From contig PBHA01000016.1 of assembly GCA_002719425.1 (NCBI GenBank), forward strand, positions 1 through 46,443: a stretch of DNA of 46,443 nt. Direction: 5' to 3'. A program made the translations under genes and the position numbers. The notes beneath the pieces are model-generated. The model saw nothing but the letters and a program-made list of their open reading frames with translations. It had not been told where the DNA came from and made no database searches. The stretch comes from Chloroflexota bacterium (GTDB lineage Bacteria; Chloroflexota; Dehalococcoidia; UBA1151; TMED-70). Shown piece after piece: positions 32,445 to 40,635 of this stretch (positions are counted from its first letter, which is position 1; each line of letters begins with the position of its first letter).

Positions 32445-33350
32445 ATGTTTTTGGGAGCGGCATCTATGATTGGAACCACTGGAGCTGGATACAGTGGAAA
32501 TATTCCACATGAATTTGATGTATTAACATACACTAATGAGGATCTAAAGGAAGTTGCTGACATAGGTTATACAGTACATAATATTGTAATTTCAAACCCA
32601 ACTGTTTACTCAGACGAAATGATCAATGAAATCAGATCTAGATTTGAAAAAAATTCTGTACTAATTGGAAATTCAAGAGGAACTTATGGTGGTGGATTAG
32701 TTAGTTCAGACGAAAAAACAAGAAAAAATACCATAACTTTTGTTGAGCAAATGTGTGGCTTATCAGCAAAATTAGGATGTCCAAGTACATATCTTAGACC
32801 AGGTAGCCTAAACGAAAATGGTGCATGGTTGCCTCATCCTGAAAATCATACTGAAAAGGTATTTGATAGATTAGTTGACTCTACCAAACAAATTTGTAAA
32901 GTAGCTGAATCTGAAGGGATGTTATTAATACTAGAAGGTGGTTACGTATCCCCTGTTTATTCAGCAAAAAAAGCCAAAGATTTCTTTGAGGCTGTTGGTT
33001 CAAAGAGCCTCAAATTTAATCAAGATCCTGTTAACTTTTTATCGTCATTAGAAGAAGCTTACAACACACGTGACTTTTTAGAAGATTTTTTCACTTTATT
33101 AGGTGAATATACAATTAGTGCAGATCTAAAGGACTTTAGAGTAATCGATTCTTTACTATTTCAACTAGAAGAAGAATATCTTGGTCATGGAATGATGGAT
33201 CAAGTGTATTTCCTTAAAAGAATGCAGGAAATTTGTCCTGATGCTCAAATTTTAGTCGAACATATACCAAGAGAAAAATTTAAGCCTTCATATGCTGAAG
33301 TAATGAAATTTTCAAAAGAAGCTGGAATAGAATGGGAAAAGGTAAAGTAG
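32445..33350 (+). CDS. Sugar phosphate isomerase/epimerase-like TIM barrel (AP_endonuc_2)
   Basis: This 301-residue protein of the xylose-isomerase-like TIM-barrel superfamily contains LLILEGGYVSPVYS (metal-site Glu), LKFNQDPVN, ADLKDF, YLGHGMMDQ and ILVEHIPREKFKPS with a late Glu and His. These residues fit the divalent-metal site of sugar isomerases and epimerases. SD AAGGAG lies 7 nt upstream of ATG. The substrate is not known. It is cytoplasmic and monocistronic, convergent with the DUF2784-like gene. Confidence 0.8.
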   Translation: MFLGAASMIGTTGAGYSGNIPHEFDVLTYTNEDLKEVADIGYTVHNIVISNPTVYSDEMINEIRSRFEKNSVLIGNSRGTYGGGLVSSDEKTRKNTITFVEQMCGLSAKLGCPSTYLRPGSLNENGAWLPHPENHTEKVFDRLVDSTKQICKVAESEGMLLILEGGYVSPVYSAKKAKDFFEAVGSKSLKFNQDPVNFLSSLEEAYNTRDFLEDFFTLLGEYTISADLKDFRVIDSLLFQLEEEYLGHGMMDQVYFLKRMQEICPDAQILVEHIPREKFKPSYAEVMKFSKEAGIEWEKVK

Positions 33351-33351
33351 A

Positions 33352-33636
33352 TCAAATTCCAAGTTTTTTTCGTAATCTCACAAAGTTCTTTAAGTAATAG
33401 TGGTAAATAAATCCTTTAATTTTTGGTTTTCCGATTTTTTTCCTTAAGTCGTTTTCCCAGTTAGTAGCTGGGCATGTTAGTTCTTTAGAAAAAATAAGAT
33501 ATAGAGTCCAACTAAATAAAGGGAAAGTTATATACCACTCGGCATTAATGATGTAAAAGGGTATGGAAAAAAAAGTAACTATCAAAAAAATATGATGACT
33601 TAGAACAAGTAAATAAAATAATAATTTATTCGAAAT
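33352..33636 (-). CDS. DUF2784-like membrane protein, probable ATT start
   Basis: The protein has about 94 residues and two or three hydrophobic segments. Its C-terminal motif TCPATNWENDLRKKIGKP then GFIYHYYLKN resembles DUF2784 (C-P-x-T-x-x-E-x-x-L-R and G-F-I-x-H-Y). A conventional call would start at TTG 33585 and lose the first helix with its His (LVLSHHIF). The frame opens from a TGA at about 33649, and an ATT at 33636 has AAAGGG 7 nt upstream, so initiation at ATT is likely. The function is unknown. Confidence 0.55.
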   Translation of the reverse strand: MSNKLLFYLLVLSHHIFLIVTFFSIPFYIINAEWYITFPLFSWTLYLIFSKELTCPATNWENDLRKKIGKPKIKGFIYHYYLKNFVRLRKKLGI

Positions 33637-33716
33637 TTTTTCACCCTTTCAATTTTATTCTATGTTTAACGTACAAGAAAAATATTTTTTTATCCTTAAT
33701 ATTCAAATGAAAAAAA

Positions 33717-34526
33717 TTATTTTGAGAACCTAAATATTCTACTTCCTAGTCTATCTGTCACATAAAATTTATCCTTATGGTAATGAATATTACTGGGTTT
33801 CCATGATTCCATATGATAAATCTCAGTCATTTCTCCTTCATTATTTAAGACAGCAATAGCTCCAATTCCAGGTAGCGTTTGATAAATATTTCCATCGTCA
33901 TCTACAGTAATTCCATCTGGACTTCCAGGATCTGCAAATCTTCTTAACATTTGTGGTTCAATAGTTTCTTCTGCATCTAGATTTTCCATCATCACTAGTC
34001 TATTAGCCCTAGTCTCAGATATAAGTATTTTGTTATCTGAATTTGCTATTCCACTCGGGAAAGCTAAATCAGCTAAAAATAGTTCAGGTTTGTTATTTTT
34101 CAATAATTTATAAACAGGGCTAATACAGGGATTAGGAAATGGGTTTCTAATTGGATCTGTAAAAATTATCTCATCATTGTTTGTGATTATTAAGTCTGAA
34201 GGACCATTAAGCTCTATATCATCATACTGATTACATATCTGAGAAATACTTCCATTACCTAAGCTTATTCTTAGTATAGCTTTACGGGTGGCATCAGCTA
34301 CTATAAGTGAACTATTTTTCTTTGAAAAAGCTATTCCTAATGGTCTGCCTTTTGTATTTGCATGAACTTTAATATCTTTTCTTGACAAAACAAAAATGTC
34401 CCCTGTTGATGCTGAAGAAACATAAATATTATCTTTATCATCTAGTGTAATACCTTCAGGATGAGGAATAGTTGATGAAATCTCTTCAAGATCTTTTGGT
34501 AAATTTGGTTGAAGTTGACTTAAAAT
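33717..34526 (-). CDS. SMP-30/gluconolactonase-like propeller protein, ATT start
   Basis: The protein has about 269 residues and a six-bladed propeller pattern with repeated P-x-G-I-x-x-D/N motifs: HPEGITLDDKDNIYV, GPSDLIITNNDEIIF, FPSGIANSDNKILI, SPDGITVDDDGNIYQ. A conventional start at TTG 34388 drops blade 1. The reading frame upstream keeps clear homology, and no ATG, GTG or TTG exists before the ATT at 34526, which has AAGGAG 6 nt upstream. It lies 12 nt downstream of mscS with the SD before that gene's stop. A lactonase or sugar-sensing role is possible. Confidence 0.72.
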   Translation of the reverse strand: MLSQLQPNLPKDLEEISSTIPHPEGITLDDKDNIYVSSASTGDIFVLSRKDIKVHANTKGRPLGIAFSKKNSSLIVADATRKAILRISLGNGSISQICNQYDDIELNGPSDLIITNNDEIIFTDPIRNPFPNPCISPVYKLLKNNKPELFLADLAFPSGIANSDNKILISETRANRLVMMENLDAEETIEPQMLRRFADPGSPDGITVDDDGNIYQTLPGIGAIAVLNNEGEMTEIYHMESWKPSNIHYHKDKFYVTDRLGSRIFRFSK

Positions 34527-34538
34527 TTTAATCTCCTT

Positions 34539-35873
34539 TTATTCATCTAAATCTTGATCGTTCCATAATGAGCCTCTTTTAGCTAAGGCATAATCAGCTA
34601 AAATCAATTCAATTTTTTCTGGAGTTAGGTTATCTCTATCTTCCTTCGTAGATTTTTTTATCTTTTTATCTTCAGATTTTTCTTGAATAGTAAGAGTTGG
34701 TTGATCTTCACCCCAATATATAGTTTGATGAGGAAATGGAATTTCAATCCCCTCTATGTCAAATCTAGCTTTTATACGTCTAATCAACTCTGATCTTAAG
34801 TTCCATTGTTTCATCGGTTTACAATCACCCAGCATTCTAATCGTTATACAAGAATCATCAAATGATTGAATTCTCAAGACTTGTGGAGCCTTAATAATAT
34901 TAAGACCAAATACTGGATCGGCTGATATTTCATTACCTATCTGATTTAAGATTATTATCACTCTTTCTAAATTTTCTTTATATGCAACCCCAATATCTAA
35001 AACTACTCTTGAATAATTTTTAGTTCTGTTTGCTGAGACGGATATTTCTCCATTTGGAACCACATGAACTGTTCCTTCTAGATCCCTTAATATAGTTCTT
35101 CTTAAATTAATATCTTCAACTAAACCTGATGTACCAGCTATGGTTACAACATCTCCAGTTCTATACTGGTTTTCAGCTATTACAAAAATTCCGCTTATCA
35201 AATCTCTAACCAAATGTTGAGCCCCAAAACCCACTGCAATACCAACAACACCAAAACCTGCAAGGACTGGTCCAACTGGAATTGATAATTTAGAAAGAAT
35301 CATGAAAACACCTGAAAGAATTACAACAATTTGGGCTCCACCTGTAAAAACCCGAGAAAGAGTAGTTGCTCTTTTTTCAGATTCTTCGTGCTCCCCATAC
35401 TCAGATCTACTCATTACAAATGTAGTTACTAATCTTGGAAAAATTCTATCAATAAGTCTTACAATTCCCCAAATTGCTAAAATCATGATTAAGATAACTA
35501 ATCCTTGAGAAAAAAGCCATGAAAATATATCTAAAGATTTTTGTTGAAAATAAGAAGATATAGGTGATACATTTATCCCAACTATTGAAAGTAAACCAAT
35601 AGTCATTATAGAAAGCAAAACAATAAGTACTGTACTATCAAAAGCTTTAGTATCAAGTAATGAAACAAATGTACCAACATCTCTAGTCTCATCTCTATTT
35701 TTTAATCTATTTGCTAGTGATGAAATTTTCGGACGTAAATATCTATGAAATATAAACCAAGTTATGAAGACTAATAGTATTAGTAAAATAGCCCATATAC
35801 CTTCACTCAAGAACCATTTACCAAGGCTATCATAACCAAGGAAATTCAAAACTGAATTTAGAAAGTTTTCCAT
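34539..35873 (-). CDS. mscS: MscS family mechanosensitive channel
   Basis: This small-conductance mechanosensitive channel of 444 residues relieves osmotic downshock. It has extra N-terminal helices before the MscS core. TM3 is recognised as AGFGVVGIAVGFGAQHLVRD with following ISGIFVIAENQYRTGD, the beta domain VEDINLRRTILRDLEG and HVVPNGEI, and the alpha/beta end with EIPFPHQTIYWG. The C-terminal tail (about 380-444) is highly charged. It has no clear SD. The SMP-30-like gene follows with overlapping signals, so both are co-translated. Confidence 0.88.
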   Translation of the reverse strand: MENFLNSVLNFLGYDSLGKWFLSEGIWAILLILLVFITWFIFHRYLRPKISSLANRLKNRDETRDVGTFVSLLDTKAFDSTVLIVLLSIMTIGLLSIVGINVSPISSYFQQKSLDIFSWLFSQGLVILIMILAIWGIVRLIDRIFPRLVTTFVMSRSEYGEHEESEKRATTLSRVFTGGAQIVVILSGVFMILSKLSIPVGPVLAGFGVVGIAVGFGAQHLVRDLISGIFVIAENQYRTGDVVTIAGTSGLVEDINLRRTILRDLEGTVHVVPNGEISVSANRTKNYSRVVLDIGVAYKENLERVIIILNQIGNEISADPVFGLNIIKAPQVLRIQSFDDSCITIRMLGDCKPMKQWNLRSELIRRIKARFDIEGIEIPFPHQTIYWGEDQPTLTIQEKSEDKKIKKSTKEDRDNLTPEKIELILADYALAKRGSLWNDQDLDE

Positions 35874-35930
35874 AATAAAATCAAATATGTTTTTATTATC
35901 TAGAAATTAATAAATACTATTCTAGCTAAA

Positions 35931-36665
35931 TTAAAAACGAATATTAGGAAAATCTAATAAAGAAATATCTGCCCTAATATATTGAGAAGGTTTTAGATTA
36001 CCAATGGAAAATGGACCATAATTAGTTCTAAATAGTTCTAAAACATTATAATTAAAAAACTTAAAGACTCTTCTAATTTCTCTATTTTTTCCTTCAGTCA
36101 AAGAACATTCGTATATAGAGATGTTTTTTTTAGATTTTTTTGTATAAATTTTTATTGGTTTATAAAAAAAATTTCTAATTCTAAGTCCTTTTCGAATAAG
36201 ATTAAGTTGGTCCCCTGACAATCTACCGTTTATAACAACATGATATTTTCTATTTATATTATTTTTTGGTAATTCTAAAAACCTTGATATATCTCCATTA
36301 TTAGTTAAAAGTAACAGACCTGATGAATCTTTATCTAATCTTCCAACAGAAAAAAAACCCTGCAAATGATTTGGGAGATCATCAAATATTGTAGTTCTTT
36401 GTTTTTCATCATTTTTAGAAACAATTAAACCTTTAGGTTTGTGATATAGATAAATTTCATTTTTAGTATTAAATAATATTTTTTGACCATCAACTAGAAC
36501 TTGAGAATTATAAGATACATTGAGTGCTGGTGTGTAAATAATTTCTCCGTCAACTGATACTTTACCTTGGAAAATTAATTCTTCTGCATCTCTTCTTGAA
36601 CAATAACCTGAGTTAGCTATAAATTTTGCTATTCTCAGAGTAGCGTTAATGTTAGTATTATTCAT
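35931..36665 (-). CDS. rluB: 23S rRNA pseudouridine synthase RluB/RsuA family
   Basis: An N-terminal S4 RNA-binding domain (RIAKFIANSGYCSRRDAEEL, 11-30) is followed by the pseudouridine synthase domain with catalytic D111 in GRLDKDSSGLLLLTN and the late motif EGKNREIRRVF. It isomerises a uridine in rRNA (RluB: position 2605 of 23S in E. coli) and is cytoplasmic. The minus-strand -10 candidate TAAAAT sits 6 nt before its ATG, suggesting a leaderless mRNA. It is divergent from the membrane protein at 36684. The length of 244 aa is normal. Confidence 0.88.
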   Translation of the reverse strand: MNNTNINATLRIAKFIANSGYCSRRDAEELIFQGKVSVDGEIIYTPALNVSYNSQVLVDGQKILFNTKNEIYLYHKPKGLIVSKNDEKQRTTIFDDLPNHLQGFFSVGRLDKDSSGLLLLTNNGDISRFLELPKNNINRKYHVVINGRLSGDQLNLIRKGLRIRNFFYKPIKIYTKKSKKNISIYECSLTEGKNREIRRVFKFFNYNVLELFRTNYGPFSIGNLKPSQYIRADISLLDFPNIRF

Positions 36666-36683
36666 GTTACTATTTTACTTTAA

Positions 36684-36977
36684 ATGGATATTCTAGAACT
36701 TATTTTTACAAATATTTCTTTGCAAGTTTATACTGTTGTTGCTACAGTAATATTCACAATTTTATACTACCTAATCGTAATATTCTTGATAAAGTTTTAT
36801 TCATCCGAAGAAGAATCAGAGCAATACAAAAGAAATAAAGGAATTCACATTATAATTAAGATTTTTGTTCTGTTATTTTCTTTAATTGCTGCAATAGTAA
36901 CTCAGGGTGTAATAGCAGAACTTTACTTCTTTAGAGATTATGAATGTTCATTAAGATCATATAGCTGCATTGGGTAA
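36684..36977 (+). CDS. Hypothetical two-TM membrane protein
   Basis: The 97-residue protein has two hydrophobic segments, at about 15-37 and 55-75, separated by a charged loop (SSEEESEQYKRNKG). It ends in a short tail with two Cys (YECSLRSYSCIG). No family is recognised. It is divergent from rluB with only 18 bp between the start codons. Confidence 0.5.
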   Translation: MDILELIFTNISLQVYTVVATVIFTILYYLIVIFLIKFYSSEEESEQYKRNKGIHIIIKIFVLLFSLIAAIVTQGVIAELYFFRDYECSLRSYSCIG

Positions 36978-37057
36978 GTAAAATAATCTTGAAAAATTTA
37001 TTATTAATCTCCTAAATTTTCTATTAAAGTGTAATAATAAGGATATCTGGAGAATTT

Positions 37058-37672
37058 ATGGATAACTTAGGTAAAAAAATTTACGAATATATCAAAAAAA
37101 GATACATAATAGGATTATTATTATTATTTCCACTAGCAGTTACCTACTTTGTAGTTTCATATGCGTTTACTAGTTTAGATTCTATACTTCAACCAGTTTT
37201 CAGATGGATTTTTGGAACAAATATTCCAGGAGCAAGCTTTATAACTTTATTCGTACTTGTATTTTTAGTTGGAGCATTATCATCAAATAAAATTGTAAAA
37301 AGTTCTCTTAAGATTTTTGAAATAATCATAGGTAAGTTACCTCTGATTAACGGTGTTTATACGACCTCAAAACAAGTTTCTACTGCATTTACAGGTGGAG
37401 GAAAAAATGGAGGTTTTAGCCAGGTTGTGGCTATTGAATATCCAAAAGAAAATACATGGACTATTGGTTTCTTAACAAATACCATTAATTTTGATGGTGA
37501 AGAGCATGGATTTGTTTACATGCCATCAACTCCAGTACCAAATACAGGTTGGTTGTCTATAGTTCCAACGCATAAAATAAAATACTTAGATCTTACAGCC
37601 GAAAAGGCTATGAGAATAATCGTTGCAGGCGGATTAGGTACAGGAGATTCATTAAATTCAAACAATAATTAA
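37058..37672 (+). CDS. DUF502 family membrane protein
   Basis: This 204-residue protein has two TM helices (about 16-36 and 58-78) and a C-terminal soluble region containing GKLPLINGVYTTSKQV, IEYPKENTWTIGF and MPSTPVPNTGWLSIVP. Those motifs are the DUF502 signature. The function is not established. SD GGAG precedes ATG by 6 nt. The stop overlaps the thiL start by one base (TAATG), so it heads the thiL-tsaE-tsaB-ndk operon. Confidence 0.85.
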   Translation: MDNLGKKIYEYIKKRYIIGLLLLFPLAVTYFVVSYAFTSLDSILQPVFRWIFGTNIPGASFITLFVLVFLVGALSSNKIVKSSLKIFEIIIGKLPLINGVYTTSKQVSTAFTGGGKNGGFSQVVAIEYPKENTWTIGFLTNTINFDGEEHGFVYMPSTPVPNTGWLSIVPTHKIKYLDLTAEKAMRIIVAGGLGTGDSLNSNNN

Positions 37673-38634
37673 TGATGTTTAGTAGCGAAGAAGAATTTCT
37701 AGAATTTTTAAAAAATAATGCTAAAAATACTGAAAACACACCCTCAGATTGGCTAGGCATTGGTGATGATGCAGCAGTAATCAAGATGGATGAAACTGAC
37801 CTTATTTTCTGTACTGATGCTATGGTAGAAGATACTCATTTTAAATTGAACCAAGATTTTTTTAATGTTGGCTGGAAATCTATAGTATCAAATCAAAGTG
37901 ATATAGCTGCAATGGGTGGATTTCCTATAGCATTTACAGTTACTCTTGGAATTAATAAAAATATTGAAAAAGAAAAAATAGATAGACTTTATGAAGGAAT
38001 AAATCATGCTTGTCAAAATTTTGGAGGAACTCTAATTGGTGGGGATACTGTAAGTAGTAAAACAAATTTTATATCCGTGGCAGCAATTGGCAAAAATTTT
38101 ATAAGTGGAAAAAATATGACTAGGGATAATGCAAAACCAGGCGATATTGTTGCAGTAACTGGTCAAATAGGAAACTCAATAGCAGGATTTGAAATATCAG
38201 AAAAAGACATTAATACTTCTAATAAATTTACTGAAAAGTTTTTTCATCCAATACCAAGAATAAAAGAAAGTAAATTAGCAATAGAAAATGGAATTGTTTG
38301 TTCAATGGATTTATCAGATGGTCTCATAAAAGATTTATACAGAATATGTAAAGCCTCAAACGTAAAAATTGAGATTGATTTTGAAGACATTAATTATGAT
38401 CAAGATCTAGATAATATGTATAAAGGAAATATAGAAAATAAAATTCTGTCTTCAGGTGAAGAATATGAATTGATACTAATTGGTCCTACTAGTAAAATAA
38501 AAAATCTTGAGGGCAAAATAGATATAAAAATAATAGGTAGAGTGAGTGAAAGCAATAAACCCATTCTAGAATTTTATAAAAACAAAAAATCAATAAATTT
38601 ATCGTCAGAAGGATTTGATCATTTTGGAAAGTAA
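37672..38634 (+). CDS. thiL: Thiamine-monophosphate kinase
   Basis: ThiL phosphorylates thiamine monophosphate to thiamine pyrophosphate, the last step of cofactor synthesis. The motifs are WLGIGDDAAVI, CTDAMVEDTHF, SNQSDIAAMGG, GGDTVSSK, SMDLSDGLIKDL and SSGEEYELI, as in the PurM-like ATPase fold. The 320-aa length is normal. It is coupled to DUF502 upstream and overlaps tsaE by 20 bp or less. thiE lies 4.7 kb downstream in the same block, so two thiamine steps are co-located. Confidence 0.92.
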   Translation: MMFSSEEEFLEFLKNNAKNTENTPSDWLGIGDDAAVIKMDETDLIFCTDAMVEDTHFKLNQDFFNVGWKSIVSNQSDIAAMGGFPIAFTVTLGINKNIEKEKIDRLYEGINHACQNFGGTLIGGDTVSSKTNFISVAAIGKNFISGKNMTRDNAKPGDIVAVTGQIGNSIAGFEISEKDINTSNKFTEKFFHPIPRIKESKLAIENGIVCSMDLSDGLIKDLYRICKASNVKIEIDFEDINYDQDLDNMYKGNIENKILSSGEEYELILIGPTSKIKNLEGKIDIKIIGRVSESNKPILEFYKNKKSINLSSEGFDHFGK

Positions 38635-39118
38635 ATTCAAACATTTATCAATAGACAATGAATTCCTTGAAAAAACCATATTCTCCAACTCAATGGATGA
38701 TACAAAAGATTTGGGAATAAAAATAGGAAAAAACATTCAAAAAGAAGACATAATTTTATTGGCTGGAGACTTAGGTGCAGGTAAAACTGAGTTAGTAAGA
38801 AGTATTGTTGAAGGCTCTGGAAGTGAAAGTTTTGTTAGAAGTCCTACATTTGTTTTGATAAATAACTATGAAGGCCCAACAAAAATCACTCATTGTGACT
38901 TTTATAGAATGGATGAAAATTTAGATGAAGAAGAATTAGGTATTGAGGAATATTATGAAGATACTGCAACTCTAATTGAATGGCCAGAAAGAGTTATTAA
39001 TAATCTTCCTGAGGATTGCCTAATTATAAAAATATTTTTTACAGATGTTGATAATCAAAGAGAATTCAAGTTTTATACTACAGGTGATAAATCAAAATCT
39101 TTATTGAAAGGAATATAA
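38615..39118 (+). CDS. tsaE: tRNA threonylcarbamoyladenosine biosynthesis ATPase TsaE
   Basis: TsaE is the ATPase partner of TsaB-TsaD in making t6A37 of ANN-decoding tRNAs. The P-loop is LLAGDLGAGKTELVRS (49-63 in the frame from 38615), with a following RSPTF and HCDFYRM motif and IEWPER. The start is uncertain. TTG 38615 has the SD too close, TTG 38624 is reasonable, and the ATT at 38621 has AGAAGGA exactly 7 nt upstream. The frame overlaps the thiL end. tsaB follows with a one-base overlap. Confidence 0.9.
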   Translation: MIILESKFKHLSIDNEFLEKTIFSNSMDDTKDLGIKIGKNIQKEDIILLAGDLGAGKTELVRSIVEGSGSESFVRSPTFVLINNYEGPTKITHCDFYRMDENLDEEELGIEEYYEDTATLIEWPERVINNLPEDCLIIKIFFTDVDNQREFKFYTTGDKSKSLLKGI

Positions 39119-39729
39119 TGAGTCATTTATTAATTGATACATCAACAAAAAACTGCTCATTGTTTTTATCTATAGAAGATAAACTTGTTTATTCTAAATC
39201 TTGGATAAGTGAGAATAATCATAGCGAAGAACTAAATAGTTATTTTACAGAAATTAAGGATATATTTGAAAATGTTGATTATCTAGGTGTGTTAACTGGA
39301 CCTGGAGGATTCAATTCAATAAGAATTGGGATATCTTTTGCACTAGCATTATCAATTTCAAGAAGTATAAATATGTTAGCGATTCCCACACATCTTGTAC
39401 AAGCTATAGATTCAGTTGATAACGGAAAACCAATAACATCTGTTATACAATGTGGAAAAAATATGACTAGTTGGGCTAAATTCAATGGAGGTAAATTTCT
39501 TCATGACAATTTTGGAATAACTAAAGATGAAATTTATGAAGGAGAAAAATATTGTGGGGAAACAAATGATTTAGGTAAAGACATACCTAGACCATACGAA
39601 AAAATTGTAAAAACAGCAAATTTATTAATTGAAAAATTTGGATATACTAAACCTGAAGATGTTTTGCCAATTTATGCAAAAGAACCTTCTATAAGTATCC
39701 CAAAAGAACCTTATAAAAAATTTAAGTAA
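39118..39729 (+). CDS. tsaB: tRNA threonylcarbamoyladenosine biosynthesis protein TsaB
   Basis: TsaB is the ASKHA-fold scaffold partner of TsaD in t6A synthesis. The N-terminus MSHLLIDTSTKNCSLFL matches the ASKHA start (I-D-T-S), and TGPGGFNSIRIGISFALALS is the TsaB core (usually GPGSFTGLRIG). The C-terminus YAKEPSISIPKEP is shorter than in many TsaB, with 203 residues. It overlaps tsaE by one base (TAATG) and is followed by ndk after 15 nt. Confidence 0.88.
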   Translation: MSHLLIDTSTKNCSLFLSIEDKLVYSKSWISENNHSEELNSYFTEIKDIFENVDYLGVLTGPGGFNSIRIGISFALALSISRSINMLAIPTHLVQAIDSVDNGKPITSVIQCGKNMTSWAKFNGGKFLHDNFGITKDEIYEGEKYCGETNDLGKDIPRPYEKIVKTANLLIEKFGYTKPEDVLPIYAKEPSISIPKEPYKKFK

Positions 39730-39744
39730 TAAAAGGAGAAAAAT

Positions 39745-40194
39745 TTGGAAACAACTTTAATATTGATTAAACCAGATGGAGTTCAAAGATCCTTGTCAGG
39801 TGAGATATTATCTAGATTAGAAAAATCTGGGCTAAAAATAAGTGGTTTGAAATTACTTCATGTTGATGAAAAACTTGCTAAACAACATTATGCTGAACAT
39901 GATGGAAAACCATTTTTTAATGACTTAGTAGAATATATATGCTCAGCTCCGATAATAGCATTAGCCCTAACTGGACCAAATGCTGTTCAAAAATCAAGAA
40001 GTCTTATTGGAAAAACAAATCCACTTGAATCTGAACCTGGAACTATCAGAGGAGATTTTGGACTAGAAATATCTAGAAATCTAATTCATGGTTCAGCATC
40101 AATTGATGATGCTAAAAGAGAAGTAAATATTTTCTTTGATAAGGATGAAATAATTGATTATTCTAAAGCTACAGATTCTTGGGTTATCGAATAA
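39745..40194 (+). CDS. ndk: Nucleoside diphosphate kinase
   Basis: NDK transfers the gamma-phosphate from NTP to NDP through a phospho-His. The motifs are LIKPDGVQRSLSGEI (K9), HYAEHDGKPFF, KTNPLESEPGTIRGDFG and NLIHGSAS with H115. The usual HGSD is HGSA here, so the conserved Asp after the active His is Ala. The start is TTG at 39745 with AAAGGAG 6 nt before it. The length of 149 aa is slightly over the standard 135-145. It ends the thiL operon. Confidence 0.93.
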   Translation: METTLILIKPDGVQRSLSGEILSRLEKSGLKISGLKLLHVDEKLAKQHYAEHDGKPFFNDLVEYICSAPIIALALTGPNAVQKSRSLIGKTNPLESEPGTIRGDFGLEISRNLIHGSASIDDAKREVNIFFDKDEIIDYSKATDSWVIE

Positions 40195-40548
40195 TTATAA
40201 GATTCTAAGAATTTCTGACGATTTAGACCACAAACTTTCTAAATCATAATTTTCTCTTTGATCTTCAAGAAATAAATGAATAACTAGTCCCGGGAAATCA
40301 AGTAATAACCAGCCACTATTTGTATAGCCTTCTTTGTGGTTCATCTTGATTTTATTTTTTTTCAAAAATCTAGAAATTTCTGAGCTTGATGATTGTAGAT
40401 GTTGTTGAGTCATGCCCGTAGCAATTATAAAATATTGAAAAAAATCAGACTGTTTTGAAACATCTAGTATTACTACATTAGAAAGTAGTTGATCGCTCAT
40501 GATTTGAGCTGTATCTGTTACTACTTGTGAAAATTCTTTTATGTTTAT
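40195..40548 (-). CDS. rsfS: Ribosomal silencing factor RsfS, probable ATA start
   Basis: RsfS (Iojap) binds L14 and keeps ribosomal subunits apart in starvation. The core is NVVILDVSKQSDFFQYFIIA then TGMTQQHLQ, GWLLLDFPGLVIHLF and W-S-K-S. A conventional start at ATG 40500 removes the conserved first helix (KEFSQVVTDTAQIMSDQ) and has no SD. The upstream frame keeps that helix, and an ATA at 40548 has AAAGGA 7 nt upstream, with no ATG, GTG or TTG in frame there. About 117 residues result, normal for RsfS. It is divergent from mnmA. Confidence 0.82.
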   Translation of the reverse strand: MNIKEFSQVVTDTAQIMSDQLLSNVVILDVSKQSDFFQYFIIATGMTQQHLQSSSSEISRFLKKNKIKMNHKEGYTNSGWLLLDFPGLVIHLFLEDQRENYDLESLWSKSSEILRIL

Positions 40549-40635
40549 AACAAAATCCTTTGATATAATTTCTTTGTTATCTATATTTAATTTTAGTTTA
40601 AATCTGATTATTTTTTAATCCTATAAAGAAAGAAA

